Origin: Mesorhizobium japonicum MAFF 303099
GTDB taxonomy: Bacteria; Pseudomonadota; Alphaproteobacteria; Rhizobiales; Rhizobiaceae
DNA: 64,000 nt
Assembly: GCF_000009625.1 (NCBI RefSeq)
Contig: NC_002678.2
Coordinates: 1,922,001-1,986,000, forward strand
Reading direction: 5' to 3'
Of this stretch, positions 31,891 through 41,066 are shown piece by piece. The notes beneath the pieces are model-generated. The model made no database searches, was not told where the DNA came from, and saw nothing but the letters and a program-made list of their open reading frames with translations. The number at the start of each line of letters is the position of its first letter. Within the stretch, counting starts at the first letter, position 1. A program made the position numbers and the translations under genes.

Positions 31891-32973
31891 ATGCGCCTGC
31901 CATCAGGTCTGCTCCTTTCTGCCTGTATCGCCTGCCTTTGTCTTTCCGGCTGTTCTCAAGAAGAAACCGCCGCACCATCAGCGCCTCGGCCTGCACGGGT
32001 CGTCGTGGTAACGCCTCACAAGCTCGCGCTGGTGGCGCAGGGCGCCGGCCGCATCCGATCGCGTTATGTGAGCGCGGTCGGCTTCGAGGTCGGTGGTCGA
32101 ATGCTCTCGCGACAGGTCGACATGGGCGCAATCGTCAAGAAAGGCCAGAAGCTCGCGGAGCTCAGCGCCGTCGACTACCAGAACAAGGTGACTGCGGCCG
32201 AGGCCGACGTCGATGCAGCAAAGGCAGCGCTCGCCCAAGCATCCGCACAGGAGGAGCGCTTCAGAATCCTGCTCGGCAAGGGCTTCGCCACACATTCCCA
32301 GTACGATGAAGCGCTCAAGTCGCTGCAGAGCGCACGAGCGCAGGTCCAGGCGACCGAAGCCAATCTGCGTATCGCGCGGAACCAACTAAGCTATACCCAG
32401 CTCACGGCGACCGACGACGGTGTGGTGACGGCGACCGGAGCCGACCCGGGTCAGGTCGTGGCTGCGGGCCAGATGGTCGTCGAGGTCTCCGGCAATGACG
32501 CACGCGAGGCGGTGTTCGCGGTGGCCACAAGTGATGTCACCCGGGCAAAGCTCGGCATGGCGGTGAACGTATCGCTGCAGGGCCGTCTCGACATCGCCGT
32601 CACCGGCACTATCCGTGAGATTTCGCCGGAGGCCGACAGCGCGACAGGCACCTATCAGGTGAAGGTGGCGCTGGCTTCGCCGCCGTCTGAGATGCGCCTC
32701 GGGGCCGTCGTTATCGGTCGCGTCGAAAGCGATGGCGGTCAGGAGGTTGCGACATTGCCGCCGAGCGCGCTGCTGCAGTCCGGAGACCGCCCGCAGGTTT
32801 GGGTGGTCGGCCAAGACGACAAGGTGCAGCGCCGTGAGGTCAAGCTTGTCGAATTCGATGCGAACTCGATTGTGGTGAGCCACGGACTGTCCGCTGGGGA
32901 GAAAGTGGTGACCGCCGGCGTCAATTCGCTCGCCGACGGTGACCTTGTGAACCCCGAGTCGGAGGTCAAGTGA
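31891..32973 (+). CDS. RND efflux periplasmic adaptor lipoprotein
   Basis: A 360-residue membrane-fusion protein with a lipoprotein signal (lipobox LSGC at about residue 20). A lipoyl/barrel-sandwich half (GFEVGGRMLSRQVDMGAIV), an alpha-helical hairpin (about 95-155, rich in Ala and Gln), and a beta-barrel domain follow. It links the RND pump at 32973 to an outer-membrane channel, which is not in the window. Start at 31891 behind GGAGG. Its stop overlaps the permease start by one base (TGATG). Confidence 0.92.
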   Translation: MRLPSGLLLSACIACLCLSGCSQEETAAPSAPRPARVVVVTPHKLALVAQGAGRIRSRYVSAVGFEVGGRMLSRQVDMGAIVKKGQKLAELSAVDYQNKVTAAEADVDAAKAALAQASAQEERFRILLGKGFATHSQYDEALKSLQSARAQVQATEANLRIARNQLSYTQLTATDDGVVTATGADPGQVVAAGQMVVEVSGNDAREAVFAVATSDVTRAKLGMAVNVSLQGRLDIAVTGTIREISPEADSATGTYQVKVALASPPSEMRLGAVVIGRVESDGGQEVATLPPSALLQSGDRPQVWVVGQDDKVQRREVKLVEFDANSIVVSHGLSAGEKVVTAGVNSLADGDLVNPESEVK

Positions 32974-35900
32974 TGACACGCTTCAATCTCTCCGAATGGG
33001 CCGTCCACAACCGCGCCCTCGTCGTCTTCCTCATGCTCATCTGCGTCATTGGCGGAGTGAGCGCCTATGAGCGGCTCGGCCGCCAGGAAGATCCGGATTT
33101 CACCGTACAGACCATGGTGGTCCAGGCAAACTGGCCGGGGGCCACCACGGCTGACACGCTCAAGCAAGTGACGGACAGGATCGAAAAGAAGCTCGAGGAG
33201 ACCCCGAACCTCGATTACATCAAGAGTTACACAAAGCCTGGTCAGGCAACAATCTTCGTCTACCTCAAAGAATCAACGCCCAAGCGCGACCTCAGCGACA
33301 TCTGGTACCAAGTCCGCAAGAAGGTCAGCGACATAGGGCCGACGCTGCCGCAAGGCGTGGTCGGGCCCTTCTTCAACGACGAATTTGGCGACGTCTTCGG
33401 CACCGTCTACGGCATCACCTATGACGGCTTCTCCGCACGCGAAGCGCGCGACTTCGCTGAGACCGCGCGGGGCGAGTTCCTGCGTGCGCCCGACGTCGGT
33501 AAGGTCGACATCTATGGCGACCAGGATGAGAAGGTCTATCTGAACTTCTCGCCGCAAAAGCTCGCGAACCTCAAGCTCAACCTGGACGATGTGCTGGCGG
33601 CGATCGCCCGCCAGAATGCCGTGGCGCCCTCGGGCATCATCAACACGCCTCAGGAGAACATGCTCGTCGACGTCACAGGTTCCCTGCTGTCGTCGGACGG
33701 GATTGCCAACCTCAACCTCTGGATCGACGGGCGCTTCTACAAACTGACAGACATCGCCCAGGTTCAGCGCGGCTACAGCGACCCGCCCAGCAAGATGTTC
33801 CGCATCAACGGCAAGCCGGCGATCGGCATCGGTGTCAACATGCGAGAGGGCGGCAACAATCTCGACTTCGGCAAGGGCCTGCACGAGGCGGCCGAACGCC
33901 TGAAACAGCGCTTTCCGGTTGGCATTGAGCTCAACCTGGTGTCGGACCAGCCCGAGGTGGTGCACGAAGCGATCGGCGGCTTCACCGAAGCACTTGTAGA
34001 GGCGATCGTCATCGTTCTGGTGGTCAGTTTCCTCAGTCTCGGCTTCAGGGCCGGGCTTGTGGTCGCCCTCTCCATCCCCCTGGTGCTTGCCATCGTTTTT
34101 GTGGCCATGGATGCGCTGGGCATCAGCCTGCAGCGCATCTCCCTCGGCGCCCTGATCATCGCGCTCGGGCTTCTCGTCGATGACGCGATGATCACCATCG
34201 AGATGATGATCTCAAAGATCGAAGAAGGCATGGAGAAGATCAAGGCGGCAACCTTCGCCTACACCTCTACCGCCTTCCCGATGCTGACGGGAACGTTGAT
34301 CACGATCCTCGGCTTCCTGCCGATCGGCTTCGCCAACAGCAATACGGGACAATACTGCTTCTCGCTGTTTGTCGTCATCGCGGTGGCGCTCGTTGCCTCA
34401 TGGTTCGTGGCCGTGGTCTTCGCGCCGGTGATTGGTCTCTCCATTCTGCCGTCGCACACGAAGAAAGCGCAGGCAAACGCCGAGCCGGGCCGCTTCATGC
34501 GGGCTTTCGAACGCCTGCTTGGCTTCGCCATGCGGCACCGCTGGCCCACCATCGCCGCCGCGCTCATTCTCTTCAGCGCCTCGCTTTATGGCATGGGCTT
34601 CGTGCAGCAGCAGTTCTTCCCGACCTCCAACCGGCCCGAGCTCCTCGTAACGATGACCCTGCCGAAGAATGCCTCGATCGCTGCTACCCAAGCGCAGACG
34701 GAGCGGCTGGAGAAGGCGCTTGCCGGCGATCCCGACATCGCCCGCTTCTCTTCCTATGTCGGAGGCGGTGCCATTCGCTTCTACCTGCCTCTCGACGTGC
34801 AGCTGGACAACGACTTCATGGCCGAGACTGTGGTTGTCACCAAGGACCTCAAGGCGCGTGACCGGGTGCAGGCCAGGCTGGAGACCCTGTTCGCTGGCAG
34901 CTTTCCGGATGTGGCTGTTCGTATCTCGCGCCTTGAACTCGGACCGCCCGTCGGTTGGCCTGTGCAATATCGTGTGAGCGCCCCGACCACCGAGGAGGCG
35001 AGGCAGTATGCCGAGCAGGTCGCGCAAACTCTGCGAGCATCGGGCCTTGTGCGCAATGTCAACTACGACTGGGCAGAGAAGAACAAGGCGCTGCGCATTG
35101 TCGTCGACCAGGACCGGGTTCGGCAGGCAGGCCTGAGCTCCGAGGAGCTCGCCCAGGCGCTCAACCGCGTGATCAGCGGTTCGACCGTTACACAGATCCG
35201 TGACTCGATATACCTGGTCGACGTCGTGGCACGGGCCGAGAGCGACGAGCGGTCGAGCGTCGAAGCCTTGCGCAATCTGCAGATTACGACGCCCACCGGT
35301 GCCTCGGTTCCCCTGCGCGAGCTGGCGCAGTTCCAGTATGATCTCGATGACGGCTATGTCTGGCGCCGCGGCCGCCTACCCACCATCACCGTGCAGGCGG
35401 AGCCGCTGCCGGGGCTGCAACCAGCATCCGTTCACGGGCGGATCGCTGGTGCAATCGAGGGTCTGCGCAAGTCGATGCCGGCTGGCACGTTGCTTGAGAC
35501 CGGCGGCACGGTCGAAAAGAGCGCGCAGAGCAACGCCGCTCTGCTGGCCCAGTTTCCGCTCATGATCACCCTCATGCTCACCGTGCTTATGGTGCAGCTC
35601 GGAAGCTTCCGCCAACTGGCGATGGTGATCAGTGTGGCGCCGCTCGGCCTCATCGGCGTCGCCGCTGCCTTGCTCACCACAAATACGCCAATGGGCTTCA
35701 TCGCGACGCTCGGCATCATTGCGCTGGCCGGTATGATTATTCGCAACTCGGTGATCCTGGTCCACCAAATCGAGCACGAGCGGGCGCAGGGTATCGAACC
35801 CTGGAAGGCGGTGATCGACGCGACCACCCACAGGTTCCGGCCGATCATGCTGACGGCCGCCGCCGCGATCCTTGGCATGATCCCGATCATGCACGACGTG

Positions 35901-36074
35901 TTCTGGGGACCGATGGCTTTCGCCATCGTCGGAGGGCTCGCCGTCGCGACCGTGCTGACGCTGGTCTTCCTCCCGGCTCTTTATGTCGCTGTAAACGGCA
36001 TACGGGAAAAGGACGAAACGACGACAGCAGTGCCTGACGTTCCGGCAATCCCCATTCTCGCACCCCAGTACTGA
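32973..36074 (+). CDS. RND-family efflux permease
   Basis: A 1033-residue inner-membrane transporter. Two halves are visible, each with one N-terminal helix, a large periplasmic porter region and six further helices. The proton-relay region is present (LIIALGLLVDDAMITIEMM with its Asp-Asp, about residues 394-412). It falls in the HAE1/AcrB-like branch common in rhizobial TetR-controlled pumps; the substrate is unknown. ATG at 32973 overlaps the adaptor stop. A GTG just upstream would add one residue. Its control by the same type of operator as the patatin/adc operon is the notable feature. Confidence 0.95.
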   Translation: MTRFNLSEWAVHNRALVVFLMLICVIGGVSAYERLGRQEDPDFTVQTMVVQANWPGATTADTLKQVTDRIEKKLEETPNLDYIKSYTKPGQATIFVYLKESTPKRDLSDIWYQVRKKVSDIGPTLPQGVVGPFFNDEFGDVFGTVYGITYDGFSAREARDFAETARGEFLRAPDVGKVDIYGDQDEKVYLNFSPQKLANLKLNLDDVLAAIARQNAVAPSGIINTPQENMLVDVTGSLLSSDGIANLNLWIDGRFYKLTDIAQVQRGYSDPPSKMFRINGKPAIGIGVNMREGGNNLDFGKGLHEAAERLKQRFPVGIELNLVSDQPEVVHEAIGGFTEALVEAIVIVLVVSFLSLGFRAGLVVALSIPLVLAIVFVAMDALGISLQRISLGALIIALGLLVDDAMITIEMMISKIEEGMEKIKAATFAYTSTAFPMLTGTLITILGFLPIGFANSNTGQYCFSLFVVIAVALVASWFVAVVFAPVIGLSILPSHTKKAQANAEPGRFMRAFERLLGFAMRHRWPTIAAALILFSASLYGMGFVQQQFFPTSNRPELLVTMTLPKNASIAATQAQTERLEKALAGDPDIARFSSYVGGGAIRFYLPLDVQLDNDFMAETVVVTKDLKARDRVQARLETLFAGSFPDVAVRISRLELGPPVGWPVQYRVSAPTTEEARQYAEQVAQTLRASGLVRNVNYDWAEKNKALRIVVDQDRVRQAGLSSEELAQALNRVISGSTVTQIRDSIYLVDVVARAESDERSSVEALRNLQITTPTGASVPLRELAQFQYDLDDGYVWRRGRLPTITVQAEPLPGLQPASVHGRIAGAIEGLRKSMPAGTLLETGGTVEKSAQSNAALLAQFPLMITLMLTVLMVQLGSFRQLAMVISVAPLGLIGVAAALLTTNTPMGFIATLGIIALAGMIIRNSVILVHQIEHERAQGIEPWKAVIDATTHRFRPIMLTAAAAILGMIPIMHDVFWGPMAFAIVGGLAVATVLTLVFLPALYVAVNGIREKDETTTAVPDVPAIPILAPQY

Positions 36075-36087
36075 GAAAGGGACAGCC

Positions 36088-36369
36088 ATGTGGGAAACGT
36101 CATCTCTCGTCGAGCGCTTTCTACAATCGGATGCCACCATGTTCCCGGACCAGATCACCCGCGACCATGTCGACAAGATGCTGCTCGCGGCGCTGCAGCA
36201 GGCGCAATCCGTGGCTCGCTCGTACGATACCAAGACGGTGGTTTGGGCAGGAAGCGTGCCACCGGCAGTGGCACGCCTGAACATTTCAAAATCGGCCAGA
36301 GTTTCGGCTTGGCGAAGATCCACTCCACCAAACCGGCGTCGACCGGAAACTTCAAGAGCAACTCCATGA
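36088..36369 (+). CDS. Short hypothetical ORF behind RND permease
   Basis: A 93-residue candidate with AAGGGA before the ATG at 36088. Residues 1-55 look like a normal protein (TSSLVERFLQSDATMFPDQI), but the last 30 are Arg/Ser/Pro-rich. In the +1 frame the same DNA reads FKIGQSFGLAKIHSTKP, in frame with the gene at 36366. A frameshift joining them is possible, so this may not be a separate gene. No family known. Confidence 0.35.
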   Translation: MWETSSLVERFLQSDATMFPDQITRDHVDKMLLAALQQAQSVARSYDTKTVVWAGSVPPAVARLNISKSARVSAWRRSTPPNRRRPETSRATP

Positions 36370-36806
36370 CTTTGGACCCTGCGACCATCTCAGCCCTATC
36401 GGCATTGGCCGGCTCGGCCATCGGTGCTTTGTCATCCGTGGCCACGACCTGGCTCACCCAGTATCAAAAGGACCATATGCAGCGGCTGGAACAGAAAGGC
36501 GCGCATCGCGAGCGGCTGTTCGGCGAGTTGATCGACCAGGCATCCAAAACCTATGCAGATGGCATCGTCCAGGAACGCCTGGATGACCCAGCCAAGCTTG
36601 TTCCCATGTATGCCACCATCAACAAGCTACGCCTCTTCGCCACGCCCAACACGATCGGTGCCGCCGAAGCGGTACTCGAACGCATCATAGACACGTACGA
36701 GTCGCCTTCGACTGCCCCGGAGGCGCGGAACACGCATGTCGCCGCCCATGACATCCTGCGCGCATTTGCGGAGTGCTGCCGGGTGGAGCTGGCTCACCTA
36801 CGATGA
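36366..36806 (+). CDS. Hypothetical membrane-anchored protein
   Basis: A 146-residue protein with one N-terminal hydrophobic helix (ISALSALAGSAIGALSSVAT) and then a charged helical body (DHMQRLEQKGAHRERLFGE). The N-terminal helix plus cytoplasmic coiled tail is typical of small membrane-anchored rhizobial proteins of unknown role. ATG at 36366; the site before it is weak (AAGAG). The reading frame is continuous upstream and shows coding-like sequence, so the true start could be earlier. Confidence 0.55.
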   Translation: MTLDPATISALSALAGSAIGALSSVATTWLTQYQKDHMQRLEQKGAHRERLFGELIDQASKTYADGIVQERLDDPAKLVPMYATINKLRLFATPNTIGAAEAVLERIIDTYESPSTAPEARNTHVAAHDILRAFAECCRVELAHLR

Positions 36807-36824
36807 CATTCGGAGGAACTTTCC

Positions 36825-38120
36825 ATGCCATTTACCTGTGAGGGCCCGCGCGTGCGCTACGTTGGATTGGCAGCCATCCCATGCATTCTGCGGCGAGCGA
36901 GCGAGGCAGTGCGCAGCTCCAGGACCGCGGAAGCTATGCTGAGGTTCACCCTCCTTGGGCTGTGTGTAACCCAGCTTGCAGGCTGCATTGCAGCCTATCC
37001 ACGCGACGGCGTGCCTACAGAGCACATGGCGACAGCCGAAGTGAATGGCTTCCCGGGCGACATACGTGCCTGGGGCGATTCCTATGCAAGTGTCCCGCCC
37101 GATCGGCTCGTCTTATTTCGAAACGAGCGGTTGGAGGCGGCCAAGACCGACCCATCCATAAAACCGCGAGAGCTCAATGTGCTGACGCTTTCCGGCGGTG
37201 GCAGCAGCGGCGCCTTCGGAGCAGGAATTCTCACCGGATGGACCAAGGCCGGGACCAGGCCCAAGTTCGACATTGTCACCGGCATCAGTACTGGATCTTT
37301 GATCGCTCCATTTGCGTTCCTAGGGCCTGCTTATGACGATCAACTCAAGCAATCCTTCGCCACAATCAAGGATGCCAACATCTATACCAGGCATAGCTTC
37401 CTCGGCGTGCTGTCGAGCGCCTCCTTCACAAGCAATGCGCCGCTCGCCAAGATGCTCGACAAATACATAACCCAGGACATGCTCGATCAGATCGCAGGGG
37501 AGTCAGCTAAGGGACGGCGACTCTTCATCGGAACCACCAACCTCGACGCGGACCGGGCGGTAATCTGGGACATGGGTGCTATTGCTGCGAGCAATCGGCC
37601 GGACCGGTTGAAGCTCTTCAAGCAGGTCATCCTGGCTTCCACATCCATTCCCGGCATTTTTCCGCCGGTCGAACTGGAAGTGACTGCGGCGGGCAAGACC
37701 TATCACGAAATGCATGTCGACGGGGGCACAAGCAACGAGGTCTTTCTGATGCCGGCAGGGCTCAGCCTGCGCGAGCTCGACAAGACGTTCCACGCTCGGG
37801 TCGAGGCGCGGCTTTATATTATCCGCAACGGCCGGACGACGCCGGAACCGAGCATCGTCAAGGCCACACTGCCTGACATTGCCGAAAAGGCGGTCTCTTC
37901 TCTCATCAAGACGCAAGGGATTGGCGATCTCTACCGGCTTTACGCCGTCGCCAAGCGCGACGGCATCAAATACAGCTACATAGATATTCCGAGCGACTTC
38001 ACGGTCGAAGCAAAAAGCCCGTTCGACAACAAGTTCATGCGGGCGCTGTACGAAAAAGGCTACAAAATGGGCCGCGACGGCGTACCGTGGAAAACGGTGC
38101 CACCCGGATTTTCGAAATGA
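36825..38120 (+). CDS. Patatin-like phospholipase, probable lipoprotein
   Basis: A patatin-type hydrolase of up to 431 residues. An internal ATG at 36936 gives a lipoprotein signal with lipobox LAGC; the longer start at 36825 has a stronger ribosome-binding site (GGAGG) but puts 37 residues before the signal. Catalytic motifs: oxyanion SGGGSSGAFGAG, nucleophile GISTGS and Asp in VDGGTSNE. It differs from the DUF3734 patatin at 28787 and is outer-membrane or periplasm facing. It may be a lipid-scavenging or membrane-remodelling enzyme. Confidence 0.85.
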   Translation: MPFTCEGPRVRYVGLAAIPCILRRASEAVRSSRTAEAMLRFTLLGLCVTQLAGCIAAYPRDGVPTEHMATAEVNGFPGDIRAWGDSYASVPPDRLVLFRNERLEAAKTDPSIKPRELNVLTLSGGGSSGAFGAGILTGWTKAGTRPKFDIVTGISTGSLIAPFAFLGPAYDDQLKQSFATIKDANIYTRHSFLGVLSSASFTSNAPLAKMLDKYITQDMLDQIAGESAKGRRLFIGTTNLDADRAVIWDMGAIAASNRPDRLKLFKQVILASTSIPGIFPPVELEVTAAGKTYHEMHVDGGTSNEVFLMPAGLSLRELDKTFHARVEARLYIIRNGRTTPEPSIVKATLPDIAEKAVSSLIKTQGIGDLYRLYAVAKRDGIKYSYIDIPSDFTVEAKSPFDNKFMRALYEKGYKMGRDGVPWKTVPPGFSK

Positions 38121-38646
38121 GCAGATTCAAGCCGGCAGGCAATATCGAATCTGGCCCACCTGACGGAACCGATGAGCAATTACGGCCGACAGCGGTCATC
38201 GGAAGGATTGAATTTGGCCCACTCGCGGCCCGCCAACTTGGTCGCCGGAGATGTCTGGTTTTGGGCAACCCCCAAATTGATCTCAACGGCCGAGATTGAG
38301 GCGCAAAGCTGACGTTCAGAGCGATCAGGGAAATCTGTGCGCCTGGCCAATAGGCGACACGGCTATGTCCGGCAGCCGACCGTTTTCAGGACACGACCAA
38401 TCTGACATCCACCTCGAAATGCGAAGGCGGGTTTTTTGGAACTTGTGTTCGGATTTCTAATGTTCGCAAAACCTGCAATCGCACAGGTTCGTCAACGCGC
38501 TGCACACGACCTCAACAAACGATCAGATTTGGGTCGGTTGTCTGACCTGCGACCAATGAGTGGTAGGTGAGACATAGGGGGTTCGAGTCCACGTCGTGGG
38601 CCCCTTCCGAAAATTTCATAAAAATCAGCCACTTAAGCGGTCGTTT
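38121..38646. other. Gene-less stretch with partial tRNA-like arm
   Basis: No gene recognised. At about 38577-38603 on the plus strand, GGGGGTTCGAGTCC plus GTGGGCCCC resembles a tRNA T-arm and acceptor end in the opposite orientation to the tRNA at 38647, a possible remnant of past integration. Confidence 0.4.
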
Positions 38647-38722
38647 TGGTGGGCCCGGAGGGACTCGAACCCCCAACCAAGCGGTTATGAGCCGCCGGCT
38701 CTAACCATTGAGCTACAGGCCC
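38647..38722 (-). tRNA. tRNA-Ile2 (anticodon CAU, lysidine-modified)
   Basis: A 76-nt cloverleaf with encoded CCA. Acceptor stem GGGCCTG pairs with CGGGCCC, discriminator A. The anticodon loop is CTCATAA. The stem flanks (GGCGG...CCGCTTGG) match tRNA-Ile2 rather than elongator Met, so C34 would be changed to lysidine by TilS and the tRNA would read AUA. Elongator Met is less likely. Its 3' end resembles the start of direct repeats A and B. Confidence 0.9.
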
Positions 38723-38856
38723 CACGTGGGCTGGATTAATGTTTTTCGCTTTCCGGCACAAGGCTTTCCCGACGGGCTTTCGCGGAACGCCCAAATCAAC
38801 CCATAATCGCGCTCTACGCGACCTCTGCGACTGGATCGCAGACCAAGGAGATTTTC

Positions 38857-39567
38857 ATGACCAGACATCTTTTCCCCCTCGCACTCGCCGCTGCAATCGC
38901 TTTTCCGGCGATGGCTGGAGCCGCCGATTCGCCGACGCCCGCCCGCATCATTGTTTCGGGTGAAGGCGAAGCGACCACCCCTCCCGACCTGGCTTTGCTG
39001 TCGCTCAGCGTGATGCGCGAAGCCAAGACGGCGCGGGCCGCACTTGACGCCAACAACGACGCCATGGCCGCCGTGATCGCGGCGATGAAGGCGGCGGGCA
39101 TCAAGGACCGCGACCTGCAGACCGCGGGCATCCAGATCAACCCGCGCTACAACTACACCAACAAGCCCGATGGCAGCCAGGAAGGCGAGCTCGTCGCCTA
39201 CCAGGTGACCAACACGCTTTCGGTCCGCGTGCGCGACATCGACAAGACGGGAGAGATCCTCGACAAGGCTGTTTCGCTCGGTGTCAACCAGGGCGGCGGC
39301 ATCGCCTTCACCAATGACGATCCAGCGGCCACCGTCACCGAGGCGCGCAAGAAAGCGGTGGCCGACGCCATGGCCAAGGCCAAGACGCTTGCCGCGGCGG
39401 CCGGCGTCAGCCTCGGCAAGGTGCTCGAGATCACGGATCAGAACATCAGGCCGGCACCGATGCCGATCAACGCCAAGGCTTTCGACGCCGCGGCAGGCGC
39501 CGCGCCGGTGCAGGCCGGCGAGAACGCCTATAACGTCCAGGTGACCGTAACCTTCGAACTGAAGTAA
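38857..39567 (+). CDS. SIMPL-domain (DUF541) exported protein
   Basis: A 236-residue periplasmic protein with a signal peptide (cleaved near AGAA). The SIMPL domain spans about 30-235: RIIVSGEGEATTPPDLALLS, LQTAGIQINPRYNY and the closing AYNVQVTVTFELK. Proteins of this family oligomerise in the periplasm and have been linked to oxidative-stress protection, with no known activity. ATG at 38857, AGGAG site, followed by a strong terminator at 39634. Alone in its operon. Confidence 0.9.
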   Translation: MTRHLFPLALAAAIAFPAMAGAADSPTPARIIVSGEGEATTPPDLALLSLSVMREAKTARAALDANNDAMAAVIAAMKAAGIKDRDLQTAGIQINPRYNYTNKPDGSQEGELVAYQVTNTLSVRVRDIDKTGEILDKAVSLGVNQGGGIAFTNDDPAATVTEARKKAVADAMAKAKTLAAAAGVSLGKVLEITDQNIRPAPMPINAKAFDAAAGAAPVQAGENAYNVQVTVTFELK

Positions 39568-39633
39568 CCAGCTTCGACAACCCAAGGCCGGGCTCTTCGC
39601 CCAGCCATGGGATTGTCCGCCGGCGCATGCATG

Positions 39634-39668
39634 AAAAACCCCGCGGGATCGCTCCCGCGGGGTTTTTT
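39634..39668 (+). terminator. Strong intrinsic terminator
   Basis: A 15-base-pair stem (39634-39648 with 39653-39667) of the form ACCCCGCGGGA/TCCCGCGGGGT with flanking A and T runs. It ends the SIMPL gene and would also work in reverse. Confidence 0.9.
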
Positions 39669-39708
39669 CGAGCCGCACCCGCCGAAGGACAGGGGCTCCG
39701 CTAGTCCA

Positions 39709-39820
39709 GGCATCATCTTCGAAGAAGATGATGCCTCCAGACCGACCTTCGCAGAAGGTCGCGTCTCCAGACGGACCCTCGTAGGGGTCGTGTCTCCCGG
39801 CTAACCCTCGCAGGGGGTTA
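39709..39820. repeat. Four tandem hairpins
   Basis: Hairpins at 39709-39735 (perfect 12-bp stem, GAA loop), 39743-39761, 39773-39790 and 39802-39820. The last three recur every 30 bases, share TCGCAG or TCGTAG loops, and are joined by CTCC-rich linkers. They lie between the converging SIMPL and exported-protein genes. Confidence 0.7.
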
Positions 39821-39830
39821 TGCCGCAGCC

Positions 39831-40217
39831 TCAGCGATAGATAACCGGGCAACCGCGCTCGTTGGCGAACACGATGACGACGCGGTCGCCATCCTGGCGG
39901 CCCACGACCTTCACCACCCGACGGTTGGCGTCGACGATGCGGGCGCGGTAGAGGCCCATGCGCTCAGCCTTGTCGAGAGCGCGATCGGGCGAACAGCCGC
40001 GGCGCCAGCCGTCGCGGCGCCAATCGTCACCGCGCCAGTCGTCACGGCGCTCATCGCGGCGATGCCGATAGCCGTCGTCGCCGGTATAGACCCCGAAGCG
40101 CGGATCCTGGTTGTTGCCGAAGCCGAGATAGAGGCTATCGGCATGGGCAGGAACGGCCGTCAGCGCGCCGAGGCCGATCAGGGCCGAGAGGGCTGCCGTT
40201 TTCACCGTATTGAACAT
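39831..40217 (-). CDS. Small exported basic protein
   Basis: A 128-residue protein with a signal peptide (ends AHADS). The middle is an unusual Arg/Asp-rich segment (RHRRDERRDDWRGDDWRRDG) and the C-terminal 55 residues form a compact domain (RALDKAERMGLYRARIVDAN, then VVIVFANERGCPVIYR) resembling a PepSY-like beta-alpha fold. ATG at 40217 has AAGGAG. Probably periplasmic; binding of nucleic acid or anionic polymers is suggested by charge only. The tandem hairpins lie directly behind its stop codon. Confidence 0.72.
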   Translation of the reverse strand: MFNTVKTAALSALIGLGALTAVPAHADSLYLGFGNNQDPRFGVYTGDDGYRHRRDERRDDWRGDDWRRDGWRRGCSPDRALDKAERMGLYRARIVDANRRVVKVVGRQDGDRVVIVFANERGCPVIYR

Positions 40218-40421
40218 GGTCTTCTCTCCTTGTTGCGGGCTTGCGCCCATCCTCTTGAAAGCGATGATGGGAGAATGCGCCAGCCTGCCTGAACTGTTTA
40301 CGAACCCGCCGTTCATCTGCGGTTCATGTGGCGGAAAAACGAAATCTTGGCCAGGTTTCGAACAATGCGCGCCCAAAAAATTCTTGCTCGTTCCTTGTTC
40401 GGAGCCGTGCGGAGGCGGACC

Positions 40422-40868
40422 TCAAGGCTCGTCGTCGAGCATATAGTCAAAATAATCTTCCGGCTCGGCCAGATCGGTCTCGCTCGCCTTGACCCGGCCG
40501 CGCATCGAGATGCCGGCCTCGTGCACGGTCTCGGCACTGCCCGACACCAGCCGGTGCCACCAGTAGAGGTCGCGGCCCTCGGCCACCAGGCGATAGGCGC
40601 AGGTGCTTGGCAGCCAGCTGATGGTGCGCACATTCTGCGGCGTCAGCCCGACGCAATCGGGAACGCGCGCCAGCCGGTTGGCGTAGTCTGAACAGCGGCA
40701 GGTCTGCGCGTCGAACAGCCGACAGCCGACACTGGTCCAGTAAATCTCGCCGGTATCCTCGTCCTCGAGCTTCGACAGGCAGCATTTGCCGCAGCCATCG
40801 CACAGCGATTCCCACTCGGCCGGGCTCATCTGCTCCAGCGTCTTCGTTTTCCAGAACGGCGTCTCCAT
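40422..40868 (-). CDS. YcgN-family cysteine-cluster protein (UPF0260)
   Basis: A 148-residue protein with the YcgN pattern: [29 protein letters not shown] and then [21 protein letters not shown]. At least six conserved cysteines suggest a metal or Fe-S site, as in the related zinc/iron-chelating CxxCxxCC proteins. Function unproven. ATG at 40868. It diverges from the OmpA-domain gene at 41067. Confidence 0.9.
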   Translation of the reverse strand: METPFWKTKTLEQMSPAEWESLCDGCGKCCLSKLEDEDTGEIYWTSVGCRLFDAQTCRCSDYANRLARVPDCVGLTPQNVRTISWLPSTCAYRLVAEGRDLYWWHRLVSGSAETVHEAGISMRGRVKASETDLAEPEDYFDYMLDDEP

Positions 40869-41066
40869 TTTGGGGATGTGGCCCCAGCCGCCGCCAAGGT
40901 CAAGCGCGACAACGGTTGAAATGCGGCCCCAAGCCGGCCGAATGACACGAAGTTGCCTTCAAAAGGCCGGCCAATCGCCCTGTACGGCATCTATCCCCAC
41001 GAAACTGGAACCAATCGGCCTAAGATCGGTTTCGACAAGGATGGGACCCCACAAGGAGAGTTTTCG

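Noticed and set aside
38577..38603. Second tRNA gene on the plus strand
   Set aside because: Only a T-arm-like and acceptor-like piece is present; D-arm and anticodon arm are missing.
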